Of a stretch of 64,000 bases of DNA, positions 54,522 through 63,530 are shown in pieces; the stretch's first letter is position 1, and every line of letters starts with the position of its first letter. The stretch is from Gammaproteobacteria bacterium (GTDB lineage: Bacteria; Pseudomonadota; Gammaproteobacteria; JAABTG01). A program made the position numbers and the translations under genes. The notes below the pieces were generated by a model that was not told where the DNA came from, ran no database searches, and saw nothing but the letters and a program-made list of their open reading frames with translations. The stretch lies in assembly GCA_034522055.1 (NCBI GenBank), contig JAXHLS010000002.1, positions 1,736,001-1,800,000 on the forward strand, written 5' to 3'.

Positions 54522-54785
54522 GAGATTCTTGACGGTATCGATGAAATCAAGCAGTTCAAGAAGGCTAAGGTGGCACTGCGGACTCATGAGCTTTCAGAGC
54601 CCTCGCCGCCCAAGGTGATCAGGCTGAAGCTGAACATGTCGCAATCAGCCTTTGCCGGTCTTATGGGAGTAAGCGTGCGAACCCTTTAGGACTGGGAGCA
54701 GGGTCGGCGGGAGCCGCAAGGCCCGACGGTTGCGCTGTTGCGTATTGCTGAGCAGTATCCGGAAGTCTTCAATCAGCTTCACTGA
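54522..54785 (+). pseudogene. broken copy of the HigA-type antitoxin
   Basis: From EILDGIDEIKQFKKAKVALR on, the sequence follows the antitoxin at 45356 but lacks the first 8 codons and the whole toxin gene, and a TAG replaces CAG inside the HTH (RTL-stop-DWEQG, about 54688). It starts exactly at the group II intron 3' end. Confidence 0.88.
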
Positions 54786-54850
54786 GCAAAGGGAGTGTAA
54801 CCACGCTGTGGACCGGATCACGCAGCCGGCCGGTGAGCGCGCCCCGGTGC

Positions 54851-56149
54851 TCAGCCGCCCTTCGGCAGGAGCGCCTTGAGGGCCTCCACGACCTCCGGAG
54901 CGTCCCAGGCGATGGCCGCGTTCACCCCGTAGACGATGGTCGCGTCGGGGCCGATAACGAAGGTGGCGGGGAGGGTGAACACCCCCCAGTCGGCCGCCAC
55001 CCGGCCCCCGGGGTCGAGTAGCACCGGGAAATCCACCTGCACCTTGTCCATGAACGCCCGGATCTCTGCGGGCCCCTCCGCGTAGTTGACGGACACGAGG
55101 TCGAAGGGCAACCCCTCCATGTGCTTGCGCAGCCGGTTCAGGGACGGGATCTCCTCCACGCAGGGTGGGCACCAGGTGGCCCAGAAGTTCAGCACCGTCA
55201 CCTGGCCGGAGTAGTCCTGCAGCCGGTACGGCGTTCCGGAAGCCGTCTCGAGGTCCAGGGCTTGGGGGCGGACCGTGCCCCGGTAGGGCGCGAGGGCGTG
55301 GTCCAACCCCGTCGCGCCGGTCTTTTCGGCGGGCGGCTCCGGGGCCGCCGCCAACGGGTGGGGCGTGTGCTCCAGCAGCGCGAGGACCCCGGGCAGGCGC
55401 CCGGCAAGGCGCTTGCGCGCGCGCTCCTCGGCCGGGGTCGGCTCCTCGAAGTAGAACACCGAACGCACCTCGGGCAGCGGCTTCAGATAGATCTCGGCGC
55501 CGGCGCTGCCGAGGCGCTCGAGGAGGCCGTCCAGGTACCAGCGGTTGTTGGTCTCCGCGGGCTGGATCACCAGGATGGGCACGTTGGTCGCACGGGCCAC
55601 CGGCACGTAGGGGGGCGGGCGCCCCAGGGCCGGCACCCCGGCGTAGAGGGCGGGCGTGAAGAGTACGGCCCCGGTAAGGATGTCTGTCTCCGGCGCCCGC
55701 TGCTGCCATGCGCGGATGCCACGCAGGGCGGGGATGGCGGAGTACTCCTCGGCGACGACGGCCACCGGGCCCCCGTTGGCGGCATGGGCGGCGACCAGCA
55801 GATCGGCGACCACGGCGCCGTCCACCTCGCGCAGGGCATCGGGGCCGCGGGGCAGGAACAGGGCGTCGGTAAGGTTGACCAGCCACACCGCGTAGCCGCC
55901 ATCCGCCAGCGCCTTGGCCAGCCCGCGGTGGCTGTCACGGAAGCCGTAATCGGGGGCGAGCCAGAGGAGGGTATGCCGGCCGTCACCGTAGCGCTCGACC
56001 GGGATCTCCTCGCCGTCCCCCGCGGAGACGGTAAGCGTCCCGGGATCGGCCCCATCGCCCGCGGCCTGGGCCCAGGCGGGCCAGAACATGAGCCAGGACA
56101 GGGGCCAGAAGAGGAGCAGGATCAGAACGGCGCGGAGAGTTCGGGACAC
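54851..56149 (-). CDS. exported alpha/beta-hydrolase-like plus TlpA thioredoxin fusion (intact copy)
   Basis: The 432-residue protein has a signal peptide (MSRTLRAVLILLLFWPLSWL, cut near AWAQA), a region of about 230 residues with an alpha/beta-hydrolase-like pattern (HTLLWLAPDYGF, GGYAVWLVNL, VPILVIQPAET) but no clear GxSxG nucleophile, and a C-terminal TlpA/ResA thioredoxin domain with Cys327 and Cys330 in FWATWCPPCVEEIPSLN and the cis-proline loop TLPATFVIG. It probably reduces periplasmic disulfides, for example in cytochrome c or oxidase maturation. Confidence 0.85.
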   Translation of the reverse strand: MSRTLRAVLILLLFWPLSWLMFWPAWAQAAGDGADPGTLTVSAGDGEEIPVERYGDGRHTLLWLAPDYGFRDSHRGLAKALADGGYAVWLVNLTDALFLPRGPDALREVDGAVVADLLVAAHAANGGPVAVVAEEYSAIPALRGIRAWQQRAPETDILTGAVLFTPALYAGVPALGRPPPYVPVARATNVPILVIQPAETNNRWYLDGLLERLGSAGAEIYLKPLPEVRSVFYFEEPTPAEERARKRLAGRLPGVLALLEHTPHPLAAAPEPPAEKTGATGLDHALAPYRGTVRPQALDLETASGTPYRLQDYSGQVTVLNFWATWCPPCVEEIPSLNRLRKHMEGLPFDLVSVNYAEGPAEIRAFMDKVQVDFPVLLDPGGRVAADWGVFTLPATFVIGPDATIVYGVNAAIAWDAPEVVEALKALLPKGG

Positions 56150-56312
56150 GGCTTACCTCGTCGCAGGGCGAGCTACAGCGAAACATGGGCCGCCGGGGCG
56201 CGGCGGGTTGGGTCGGCCCATCCTCGCCATCACGCGCGCGAAAGTCCACCGAGCGGCAGGCGGATGGCAGGAAGTTTACACGGGGAGGCTCTGGGGATGC
56301 GCGGGCCGCCGA

Positions 56313-56440
56313 CGCCCCTGGCCACGCGGCTTGCCGAGCGCGAGGCGGAGATGCGCGCCGCCTTCGCTGAGGACGACAGGGCGTTTGAGGCCCTTCAGGG
56401 GGATCTGGCCGAGGTGCCGGCCGCGCCGGGCGGGCTCGCC
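56313..56440 (+). pseudogene. fragment of the hypothetical gene at 47319
   Basis: ATRLAEREAEMRAAFAEDD and the following residues match positions about 192-230 of the protein at 47319. The 5' part was deleted and the 3' part is absent. The stretch 56441-56673 holds no recognisable gene. Confidence 0.75.
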
Positions 56441-56673
56441 ACGACAAGCGCTATCTGGGCCAGCACTGCCCGCTGATGCCAGGCACGGAGAAGGCGCCGG
56501 GGATCAAACACCGCGCCGTGATGGAAGCGGGGCCGGGGAATAGTTCGGAGCTGAGGGTTGGATTTCATGGTTGCACCTGCATTGCCTGCTCCCCGGCGGG
56601 GCGAACGCTGCGGGCGTCGGCTATGCTTGCATGGAATGACGGTGGACGACTGGATCGGCAAGGGGGATAGCGC

Positions 56674-57756
56674 ATGTACGTGGTAACCAATCGCGAGGTG
56701 GAGGCTTCGGCCGGTGGGCTCGACCAGTTCGGTAAGAAGGCGAACCACAACGGTCCCAACGAGCTGCGCTTGGCCGAGGTTACGGCACAGGGCAAGGGTT
56801 GGCGGGTGGAGTTTCTCGATGACCGACTCTCCACCACCGAGGCACGGGCGCTGATCAAAGAGTTCCGTCTGCCGTTGGAGCCGGATGCCCCGCACTATGC
56901 CAGTCTCAAGGCGGCCTGCGACATCACGCGGCGTGCCAGGAAGGACAACAGGCATGTGCTGTTTTTCGTCCATGGCTTCAACAACGACATGCATGACGTG
57001 ATCAGCCGCGCGCAGTACTTCGAGAAACGCTACGACACGGAGGTATTGGTCTTCTCCTGGCCGGCCGATGGCGGTGGCCTGTCCGGCACCCTCAGTTACC
57101 GGTCCGACAAGCGTGATGCCCGGGCATCCGCCGGGGCGCTGGAGCGTGCGCTGACCAAGCTCCATGACTATCTGGCGTTGATCACCGAGGCGCGCCGGCG
57201 GGAGCTGTACCAACAGGCTGCAAAGAAACACCCGGATGCCGCGGAGGCGCGTGATGCGCTGTACGCGAAGTTGCTGGAGAAGGACTGCCCGTTCACGGTC
57301 AACGCGCTGTATCACAGCATGGGCAACTATCTGCTGAAACAGCTGCTGAAGAGCACCCTCAGCGAGGGCAACGGGCTGACCTTCGACAACGTCGTGCTGT
57401 GCCAGGCGGATACCAATAACCTGGACCACGGCCTATGGGTCGACCAAATCAAGTTCAGGAACCGCCTGTATATCACTATTAACGAGAATGACTATGCGCT
57501 GCGCGCGTCGCGCGCCAAGGCGGGTTCCGAGCAGCTAGCCAGGCTCGGTCACTATCTGAGGAACCTGGGCAGCCACAGCGCCTATTATGTCAATTTGACC
57601 GATGCACCCTGGGTCAAAAACTCCCATTCGCCATTTGCCGAGCCGGCCGAGAAAAACGATCGACTGTTCACCTTCTTCAAGGAGGCCTTCAGCGGCGTGG
57701 CGGCGGAAAAAGACCTGCGTTATTTCCCTGAAGGGAACTGGTTCGCGCCGCGCTGA
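56674..57756 (+). CDS. alpha/beta hydrolase of the DUF900 type
   Basis: The 360-residue protein contains VLFFVHGFNNDMHD (oxyanion-hole segment), VLVFSWPADGG, and the nucleophile region ALYHSMGNYLLKQLL (Ser in H-S-M-G-N), followed by VVLCQADTNN and a late His, the DUF900 esterase-like layout. No signal peptide is seen, so it is likely cytoplasmic. AAGGGGGAT supports ATG 56674. It appears intact and stands alone. Confidence 0.82.
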   Translation: MYVVTNREVEASAGGLDQFGKKANHNGPNELRLAEVTAQGKGWRVEFLDDRLSTTEARALIKEFRLPLEPDAPHYASLKAACDITRRARKDNRHVLFFVHGFNNDMHDVISRAQYFEKRYDTEVLVFSWPADGGGLSGTLSYRSDKRDARASAGALERALTKLHDYLALITEARRRELYQQAAKKHPDAAEARDALYAKLLEKDCPFTVNALYHSMGNYLLKQLLKSTLSEGNGLTFDNVVLCQADTNNLDHGLWVDQIKFRNRLYITINENDYALRASRAKAGSEQLARLGHYLRNLGSHSAYYVNLTDAPWVKNSHSPFAEPAEKNDRLFTFFKEAFSGVAAEKDLRYFPEGNWFAPR

Positions 57757-57865
57757 CGGCCCGGCACGGGCAATCCTCTCTCATACCGAGTGCCGTAAAG
57801 ACAGTGGGGATCGCGTCGGTGATGCAGGGCAGGGGGCCGGGAAGGATACAAGCCAGGTCCTGCCT

Positions 57866-58042
57866 TCAAACACCAAGGATCTCATCGACCTCGTCCCTGG
57901 TGGGGGAGTACCCGGTACCTTCCTTGTGGGTCCTGGTCGATTCGACCATCTGGCGCATCAGGCTGCCGTTCCGGCGACAGTCTACGTTGCCATCCTCGTC
58001 TAAGAGATATGCAATACGATAATGCCGTAGAACAGAATTCAT
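57866..58042 (-). CDS. possible small protein (58 aa)
   Basis: A short frame MNSVLRHYRIAYLLDEDGNV continues to SPTRDEVDEILGV. It is charged and coding-like, with no hydrophobic run. No good ribosome site is close (GAGGAAA lies about 17 bases upstream) and I know no family. It may be a remnant. Confidence 0.4.
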   Translation of the reverse strand: MNSVLRHYRIAYLLDEDGNVDCRRNGSLMRQMVESTRTHKEGTGYSPTRDEVDEILGV

Positions 58043-58097
58043 GGGTGTAGAGAGAAGAATTTCCTCTCGCCAAAAACGCCAAGGAACCTGTTCGATT

Positions 58098-58340
58098 GTC
58101 GGGATGAATCCCGACCTACAACCGTGCCAAAGGATGAGCGGTGGGGGTGTCGTGTAGGTCGGGTTGTAGGTCGGGCTTCAGCCCGACACCGAACCCTGGC
58201 GGGTGGTACCGGCCCGGCGCAAGGTATGGGTAGCAGGCTTGAATGTCGGGATGAATCCCGACCTACATCCGTGCCGAAGGAATGAGCAATGGGGGTGTTG
58301 TGCAGGTCGGGTTGTAGGTCGGGCTTCAGCCCGACAGGCG
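58098..58340. repeat. tandem GTCGGG palindromic (REP/BIME-like) repeats
   Basis: GTCGGGATGAATCCCGACCT and GTCGGGCTTCAGCCCGAC hairpins occur as a pair at 58098-58190 and again, 147 bp later, at 58245-58340. These are REP-like hairpins of a family different from the RAYT ends above. No gene is seen from 58043 to 58456. Confidence 0.85.
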
Positions 58341-58456
58341 GGGCGCCACTCCGCCACCATTTGTCCATGGGCATCATATAGTTGGCCCTCGCCGTGAGCG
58401 AACAATTCACCCGCAGATTCCGCGGACGCGCCGGAAAATGAACCTGGACCATACCC

Positions 58457-58695
58457 ATGACTATCGACATCTTGTACATCGCCTTCGGCCTCGTTCTGCT
58501 CTTCATCGGCACCGAGGCCCTTGTCAAAGGTAGTGCATCCATGTCGATTACGTGGCGATGAACCTGTTTACAGTACTGATTATCCCGTTGCTGTATTGTG
58601 GGAAGTATATACGGGACGCGTCCTGCACCGCCTCGAGGGCGTCGCACTGCTTGCGCTGTACGGGGTGTATCTGTCGGTGTTGTGGCCGGCATGAC
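58457..58695 (+). pseudogene. collapsed CaCA-type sodium/calcium antiporter gene
   Basis: MTIDILYIAFGLVLLFIGTE followed by ALVKGS is the first helix and start of the alpha-1 repeat of YrbG-type antiporters. After about 30 codons the sequence jumps to the C-terminal helices (MNLFTVLIIPLLYCG, then in another frame HRLEGVALLALYGVYLSVLW and stop at 58695). About 250 codons are missing and frames differ. Confidence 0.72.
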
Positions 58696-58803
58696 CGGCC
58701 GAGCGAGCGGCCACGGGCGACGGTGTGTCCGCCGTGCCGAAGCCATGGCCGCGGGCGTCATCGGCAGGCCTCGCGATGCCGCCAGGCCTGGCATTGCCCG
58801 GGT

Positions 58804-61332
58804 TCAGCCGATGCCGGCATCCGCCTCGGCCGGTGCGGGCTCCCAGCCCCCCGCCGGGCGGCGGCGGTGCACCTCGCCTGCGTCGTCCATCTGGAACAGG
58901 TGCAGCCACTCGTGGGCGACCAGGTCGTGGACCGTGGGGTTGCCGGCGATGACATCGTCGATGGCCTCCTGAGGGGCCGCGATGAACACGGACAGGCGCA
59001 GGGGCTCGTGCATCCAGCGCCGGCCGTCGTGGAGGGACTGGAACGCCAACCCCTGGCGCAGGTCGCCGCCGTTGCCCTCCAGCACGCCGATGCGCCCCCC
59101 CACCACGTTGTGCAGCACCTTGTTGCCGGCCCCCAGGTGGTCGTGGTCTACGGTGGAGCCGTAGTACTGGAGGTTGATCCAGTTGGCCACCACCATGGGG
59201 GCGCTCATGATGAGGTTGAGAACCTCGAAGCCGGTATCCTGGTGCCAGTCGTATTCGTGCAGGAAGGCGCGGCCCTCCAGGGACAGGTGGGCGGTGCGGG
59301 CCCGCGGCACGGCGAAGAAGGAGGCATTGTTGGTGAGTCCCCACTCCGGCCGTACCTGGGACCAGTCCCGGCTGCGCTGGCGCACCGCCCGCAGGGCGCG
59401 GGCGGCCTCGGCCGGCACCTCGTCGTCCAGCAGCCGGATGCGCTCCAGGCGGGCGATGTCGCCGGCCCGGGCGAGGGCCGCGCGCAGGCTCTCCAGCCGG
59501 GGCGCCAAAGCCGCCGGCACCGCGCCGGTGTCCAGCAGGTGCACTTCGTCGGTGGTGGTGTCGTGCAGCGCCGGCAGAAACCAGGTGTCCTCGGGAATGG
59601 CCTGGCCGCGGGCGGCGAGGGCGCGGCGTACGTCACCGTCGTTGAGGATTTGGGCCGCCATGCGCACGCTGGCCTCGCCGGTCTGGCCGGCGCAGGCGCC
59701 GCAGTCCAGCCCGGCCCGCTGGGGGTTGTTGACGGTGGAGCTGCCGTGGCCCGCCAGCAGGACGATGGGGGCGAAGCGGCTCTTGAGGCCCATGGCGTTG
59801 AGGATGAAGGCGGCCACGTCGGCGCGCTCGCCCCGGGGGATCCCCCAGCCGTCCCCGCCACCATCGCCGGCGGGCTGGCGGGCGTCGAGGTCGGGGGCGA
59901 GGGCGGCGGCGTCCCGCGCCCGGAGGCCGGCGGTCTCCGGGTGGGGCACGGGGCGGGTCCAGCCCAGGCTGTCGGTGATGAGCTTGAACAGGTACATGAG
60001 GCCGGCGGACTCCACGAAGGAGAAGCACGAGGCGCTGGAGAGCTTGAATTGTTTCCAGGCCTTGGACAGGCCGAGGACGCTGCGGCGGCGGCCGAGGACG
60101 GATTCGGTGCGGCCCGGGTCGCCGGCGGTCTCGCAAACGCGGTAGCGGGACGGCAGCAGCACCGGCAGGTGTTCCCGCGCGCCACCGGCACCCAGGGGAC
60201 GGAAGCGGGCCATGACGCCGAAGAAGCCGGCGAAGCCCTGGGTCGCGATGTCGGGGTCGGCGGTCTCCAGGGCGCGCCGGAACACCTCGGAGCGCACATC
60301 GATACAAAAGGCCGCCTGGACCGTGGGCCGTGGCGAGGCTGCCGCGGGGCTGCCCCCGGCGGCCCGGCGCAGCCCCGTCACCAGCCGACGCTGGTAGCTG
60401 ATCTCCAGGGCCCGCTGGAGGATGAGGTTCACCTCCAGGGCACGGGCCTGGGCCGGGCGCAGCTGCCGCGGCCAGCAGCCGAGGGATTGCATCCACTGCT
60501 CCAGGTGTGCCGGGCGCTCGCAGGTGGCCACCAGCAGGGCCTCCCACACCACGCGGATGGCCAGCAGGTCGACGATGTCGTCGTTGTTCCCGCCCTCCAT
60601 CCCGGCCACCCAGCGCAGGTGGCGGGTGTAGCTGGCCCAGCCGCCCACGGTAGCCAGGGCCACGTAGAGGAAATCCTCGACCCGGTCCTCCGGCACCCGC
60701 ATACGCTCCACGGCCGCCTGGATGGCATCGCGCGGCGAGGCCGGCAGGGTGCGCAGGGCCTCGGGGACGTTGCGGATGTCCATACCCCGGGGGCTGCGAT
60801 CGATGAGGGTGTAGTGCCACCACGACTCATACAGGCCGTCGCCGAAGCGCGGCATGGGCCAGATGGCCTGGCCGAGGTCGTAGTAGGCGGCGCAGAACTG
60901 GCTGGTCTGCTGGACCACGTAGGCGGAGTGGCTGGGGCGGTAACGGCCGTCCCGCATGTTGGAGTAGAGCAGCTGGGGTATGGCCACGGCCACGGGCTCC
61001 TCCACCGCGGTTCGCAGGGCGGCGAGGTCAAGGCTCGAGCCGGCGCGAGCCAGGGCCTCCTGCAGATCGGCATCGGTGATGTGCCCGGCGGCGATTCTTT
61101 CCTTAATCAGGGCCCGCCCCATGGTCATGGGGCGCCCGACGATGCGTCGGTGGTACTCCGCGGCATCGTCGAAGTGCCGGCCCACGAAGCCGAGGTAGGG
61201 GTTGGTGGCCACCATGGCGTCCAGGGGCCAGAAGGGCGCGAAGCGCTCGCATACGGTATCCACCGCCGCATCGGTCCAGCGGCGGGCCTCATCCGCGGCC
61301 ACCGCCGCGCTCGGAGTCATCTGCTCGTTCAT
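58804..61332 (-). CDS. dabA: DabA, inorganic carbon transporter subunit (DUF2309)
   Basis: DabA is the zinc-dependent, carbonic-anhydrase-like subunit of the DAB pump, which traps CO2 as bicarbonate in the cytoplasm using the membrane ion gradient through DabB. The 842-residue protein carries the expected ligands Cys343 and Asp345 (FCIDVRSEVFRRALE), His529 (LLAGHGSSTVNNP) and Cys544 (GLDCGACAGQTG), spaced as in the characterised Halothiobacillus protein. ATG 61332 reads MNEQMTPSAA. It follows dabB after 28 bp. Confidence 0.95.
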   Translation of the reverse strand: MNEQMTPSAAVAADEARRWTDAAVDTVCERFAPFWPLDAMVATNPYLGFVGRHFDDAAEYHRRIVGRPMTMGRALIKERIAAGHITDADLQEALARAGSSLDLAALRTAVEEPVAVAIPQLLYSNMRDGRYRPSHSAYVVQQTSQFCAAYYDLGQAIWPMPRFGDGLYESWWHYTLIDRSPRGMDIRNVPEALRTLPASPRDAIQAAVERMRVPEDRVEDFLYVALATVGGWASYTRHLRWVAGMEGGNNDDIVDLLAIRVVWEALLVATCERPAHLEQWMQSLGCWPRQLRPAQARALEVNLILQRALEISYQRRLVTGLRRAAGGSPAAASPRPTVQAAFCIDVRSEVFRRALETADPDIATQGFAGFFGVMARFRPLGAGGAREHLPVLLPSRYRVCETAGDPGRTESVLGRRRSVLGLSKAWKQFKLSSASCFSFVESAGLMYLFKLITDSLGWTRPVPHPETAGLRARDAAALAPDLDARQPAGDGGGDGWGIPRGERADVAAFILNAMGLKSRFAPIVLLAGHGSSTVNNPQRAGLDCGACAGQTGEASVRMAAQILNDGDVRRALAARGQAIPEDTWFLPALHDTTTDEVHLLDTGAVPAALAPRLESLRAALARAGDIARLERIRLLDDEVPAEAARALRAVRQRSRDWSQVRPEWGLTNNASFFAVPRARTAHLSLEGRAFLHEYDWHQDTGFEVLNLIMSAPMVVANWINLQYYGSTVDHDHLGAGNKVLHNVVGGRIGVLEGNGGDLRQGLAFQSLHDGRRWMHEPLRLSVFIAAPQEAIDDVIAGNPTVHDLVAHEWLHLFQMDDAGEVHRRRPAGGWEPAPAEADAGIG

Positions 61333-61360
61333 GGTGCGCTCACCCGGGTCGGAGAGGGGG

Positions 61361-62992
61361 TCATGGCTTCAGCCGTCCCCGGCGGCCAGGCAGGTCCCGG
61401 AAACGCGCCGGCCAAACCCGGTAGACCAGGCGCTCCACCGGCAGATCGGTGTAGAGGCCGTTGTAGAGGTGCACGTAGACCCGCAGGAGCCAGGGCGCGG
61501 GCGGGCGGTTGATGAGCACGGCCTGGAAGAAGGAGAGGCCGAGGAACAGGGCCGCCACCAGCCCCAGCAGCACATACTGGCCCGCCGGCACCTGCTGGGG
61601 AATGGGCCGCAGCACCCCGGAATAGAAGCCGGCGAAGAGGGTGTGGAGCCCGAAATACAGAACGGTCACCAGCAGCGATACCAACAGCAGCCGCAGCACC
61701 GGGGCGGTGGTCGTCCAGCCCGTGAGCAGCAGCTGGGCCACCGCCACCGCGACGATGGTGCCGATGGCCAGCAGGGCCGACTCATTGGCCAGGGTGATGC
61801 CCCAGGCCGCGCCCATGGCGAAGGTCATGGGCACCCCGAGGGCGACGGCCCCGGCCCACACGGCGGGGCCGACGGTGCGCCGGCTGCGGGCCTTGGGGGA
61901 CCTCAGTACATCCACCATGCTGCCGGAGGAGAGGAAGGCATGGGCCTTGTACAGGGAGTGGGCGATGAGGTGGAGCACGGCCAGCACGAACAGGCCGAGG
62001 CCCAGCTCCAGCAGCATGAAGCCCAGCTGGCCGGCGGTAGACCAGGCCAGGGAACTCTTGATGGCGGTCTGGGTGAGCATGGCTAGGGAGGCCACCACCG
62101 CGGTGACGAGGCCGACCACCGCGAGGGCTATGAGGGCGTGGCCGTCGGCCAGCAACAGCTCATGGGTGCGCAGTACCGCGATGGCGCCGCTGTAGACGAT
62201 GCCGGCGTGGAGCAGGGCGGAGACCGGCGTCGGCGCCTCCATCACCTGCAGCAGCCAGCCGTGGAAGGGAAACTGGCCGCTCTTGAGGATGGTGTAGGCC
62301 ACGATGAGCCAGGCGGCGAGATGGAACTGCCAGTCGAGGTCGCCGCCGGAGGCCGCGGCCGTCGCGGCGATGCCCTCGAAGGACACGTCCCCCCCGCCCG
62401 CCGCGAGCAGCAGTGCCGCGGCCAGCAGGCAGCCATCGGCTACGCGGCTGAAGAGCAGCTTCTTGTGGGCCACCATCTGCGCCGGCAGCCGTTCCCGGTA
62501 GTGGGTGAGCAGGCGGTTGAGGCCGGTACCGGTCACGACCACGGCGATGACGAACATCAGCAGGTTGCCCGCCATCACCACCAGCATGAAGGCACCCAGC
62601 GTCAGGGCCAGCCAGCGGAAGAAACGCCCCTGCTCCGCCTCGCCCGCCAGGTAGTTGGTGCTGTAGCGGGCGATGATGGTGGCCAGCAGGGCCACCAGGC
62701 CGAGGATGGTGAAGGTCAGGCGGTCGGCCAGCACCGACAGGGCCAGGGGCAGGCTGCCCGCATCCCGGCCCGCCACCACCAGGGTCGACGGCAGGGATGG
62801 GGCCGCGAACTCCGCCCACAGCGCCGCGGCGAGGGTGGCGGCCAGGCCGGCCACGGCCGCGCCCTGCACCAGGCGGCCCATGGCCACGGGACGCCGGGCG
62901 GCCAGGGCGGCGGGCAGGGCGGCGATCAGCAGCATCGCCGCGGGGGCGATGAGCAACAGATAGCCGGGTGAAATCGCGATGTCTTGGGACAC
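61361..62992 (-). CDS. dabB: DabB, NuoL-like membrane subunit of the DAB carbon pump
   Basis: The 543-residue, multi-helix protein belongs to the proton-conducting antiporter family of complex I (NuoL/MrpA), with the conserved lysine and histidine helix residues in the regions GLNRLLTHYRERLP, ILKSGQFPFHGWLLQVMEAPTPVSALLHAG and KSSLAWSTAGQLGFM (each longer stretch given only in part). DabB couples cation flow to DabA. GTG 62992 is preceded by GAGGGGG. The operon dabB-dabA implies autotrophic CO2 use. Confidence 0.93.
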   Translation of the reverse strand: MSQDIAISPGYLLLIAPAAMLLIAALPAALAARRPVAMGRLVQGAAVAGLAATLAAALWAEFAAPSLPSTLVVAGRDAGSLPLALSVLADRLTFTILGLVALLATIIARYSTNYLAGEAEQGRFFRWLALTLGAFMLVVMAGNLLMFVIAVVVTGTGLNRLLTHYRERLPAQMVAHKKLLFSRVADGCLLAAALLLAAGGGDVSFEGIAATAAASGGDLDWQFHLAAWLIVAYTILKSGQFPFHGWLLQVMEAPTPVSALLHAGIVYSGAIAVLRTHELLLADGHALIALAVVGLVTAVVASLAMLTQTAIKSSLAWSTAGQLGFMLLELGLGLFVLAVLHLIAHSLYKAHAFLSSGSMVDVLRSPKARSRRTVGPAVWAGAVALGVPMTFAMGAAWGITLANESALLAIGTIVAVAVAQLLLTGWTTTAPVLRLLLVSLLVTVLYFGLHTLFAGFYSGVLRPIPQQVPAGQYVLLGLVAALFLGLSFFQAVLINRPPAPWLLRVYVHLYNGLYTDLPVERLVYRVWPARFRDLPGRRGRLKP

Positions 62993-63005
62993 TTGACCCC
63001 CTCGG

Positions 63006-63025
63006 GGCAGGGTCGGGACCCTGCC
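63006..63025. promoter_or_regulatory. perfect 9-bp inverted repeat before dabB
   Basis: GGCAGGGTC and GACCCTGCC flank GG, 14-33 bp upstream of the dabB start. It could be an operator or an mRNA leader hairpin near the ribosome site. Confidence 0.55.
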
Positions 63026-63119
63026 GTCCTGCTTAGGATGTAGTCAGGAGTTTAGGGACGTGCGCCATTGGGTCTACTAGATGTTTTCCATTATTTCCAT
63101 CGACCCAACGCTATGAATC

Positions 63120-63365
63120 GTGGGCCTCGCCCATGCCCCGGAGCACGAGTACTGCGTGTTCATCGACAACGACGTGGTGGTGGGGCCCGGCTGGCTGGTG
63201 GCCTTGGAACGCTGCGCCGGCGAGACGGGCGCGGCCATATCGGGCCCCCTGTACCTCGAGGGGCCGGCGGACCCGCTCCGGGTCCACACGGCCGGCGGCC
63301 GGCTGGCGTGGAATACCGTGGAGGGGGTGGCGCGGCGTGATCCGGCGGCTGCCGCGGGGCTCGGG
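63120..63365 (+). pseudogene. glycosyltransferase family 2 fragment
   Basis: The frame from GTG 63120 reads HEYCVFIDNDVVVGPGWLVA and AISGPLYLEGPADPLRVHTA, the DxD (DND) region and following strand of GT2 enzymes. No N-terminal nucleotide-binding half precedes it and homology stops near 63365, although the frame stays open over dksA. Confidence 0.65.
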
Positions 63366-63530
63366 AAGCCCCTGAGCGAGCGCACGGTCCCCGGTGTAGG
63401 ACGGGGCTTGGAGTCGGCGTTACACGAAGAGGCCGGCTACGGCGCTATGGTGGCGGCTTGGCCGCCGCTGCTCGTGGCCGTGACGCCACCCCTGCTGCCT
63501 GGCCTGGGGCTACGGCAGGCCGGCTCGTCC

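Larger units (their letters stand above)
54522..56440. repeat. duplicated region, copy 2
   Basis: Corresponds to 45380-47175 plus 47883-48010. The about 700 bp between those blocks in copy 1 are deleted here at about 56312. Confidence 0.93.

Noticed and set aside
58552-61512. 986-residue plus-strand open frame opposite dabA
   Set aside because: It is the GC-rich antisense shadow of dabA, whose minus-strand product has all family ligands; the plus-strand product is low-complexity (Gly, His, Val rich).
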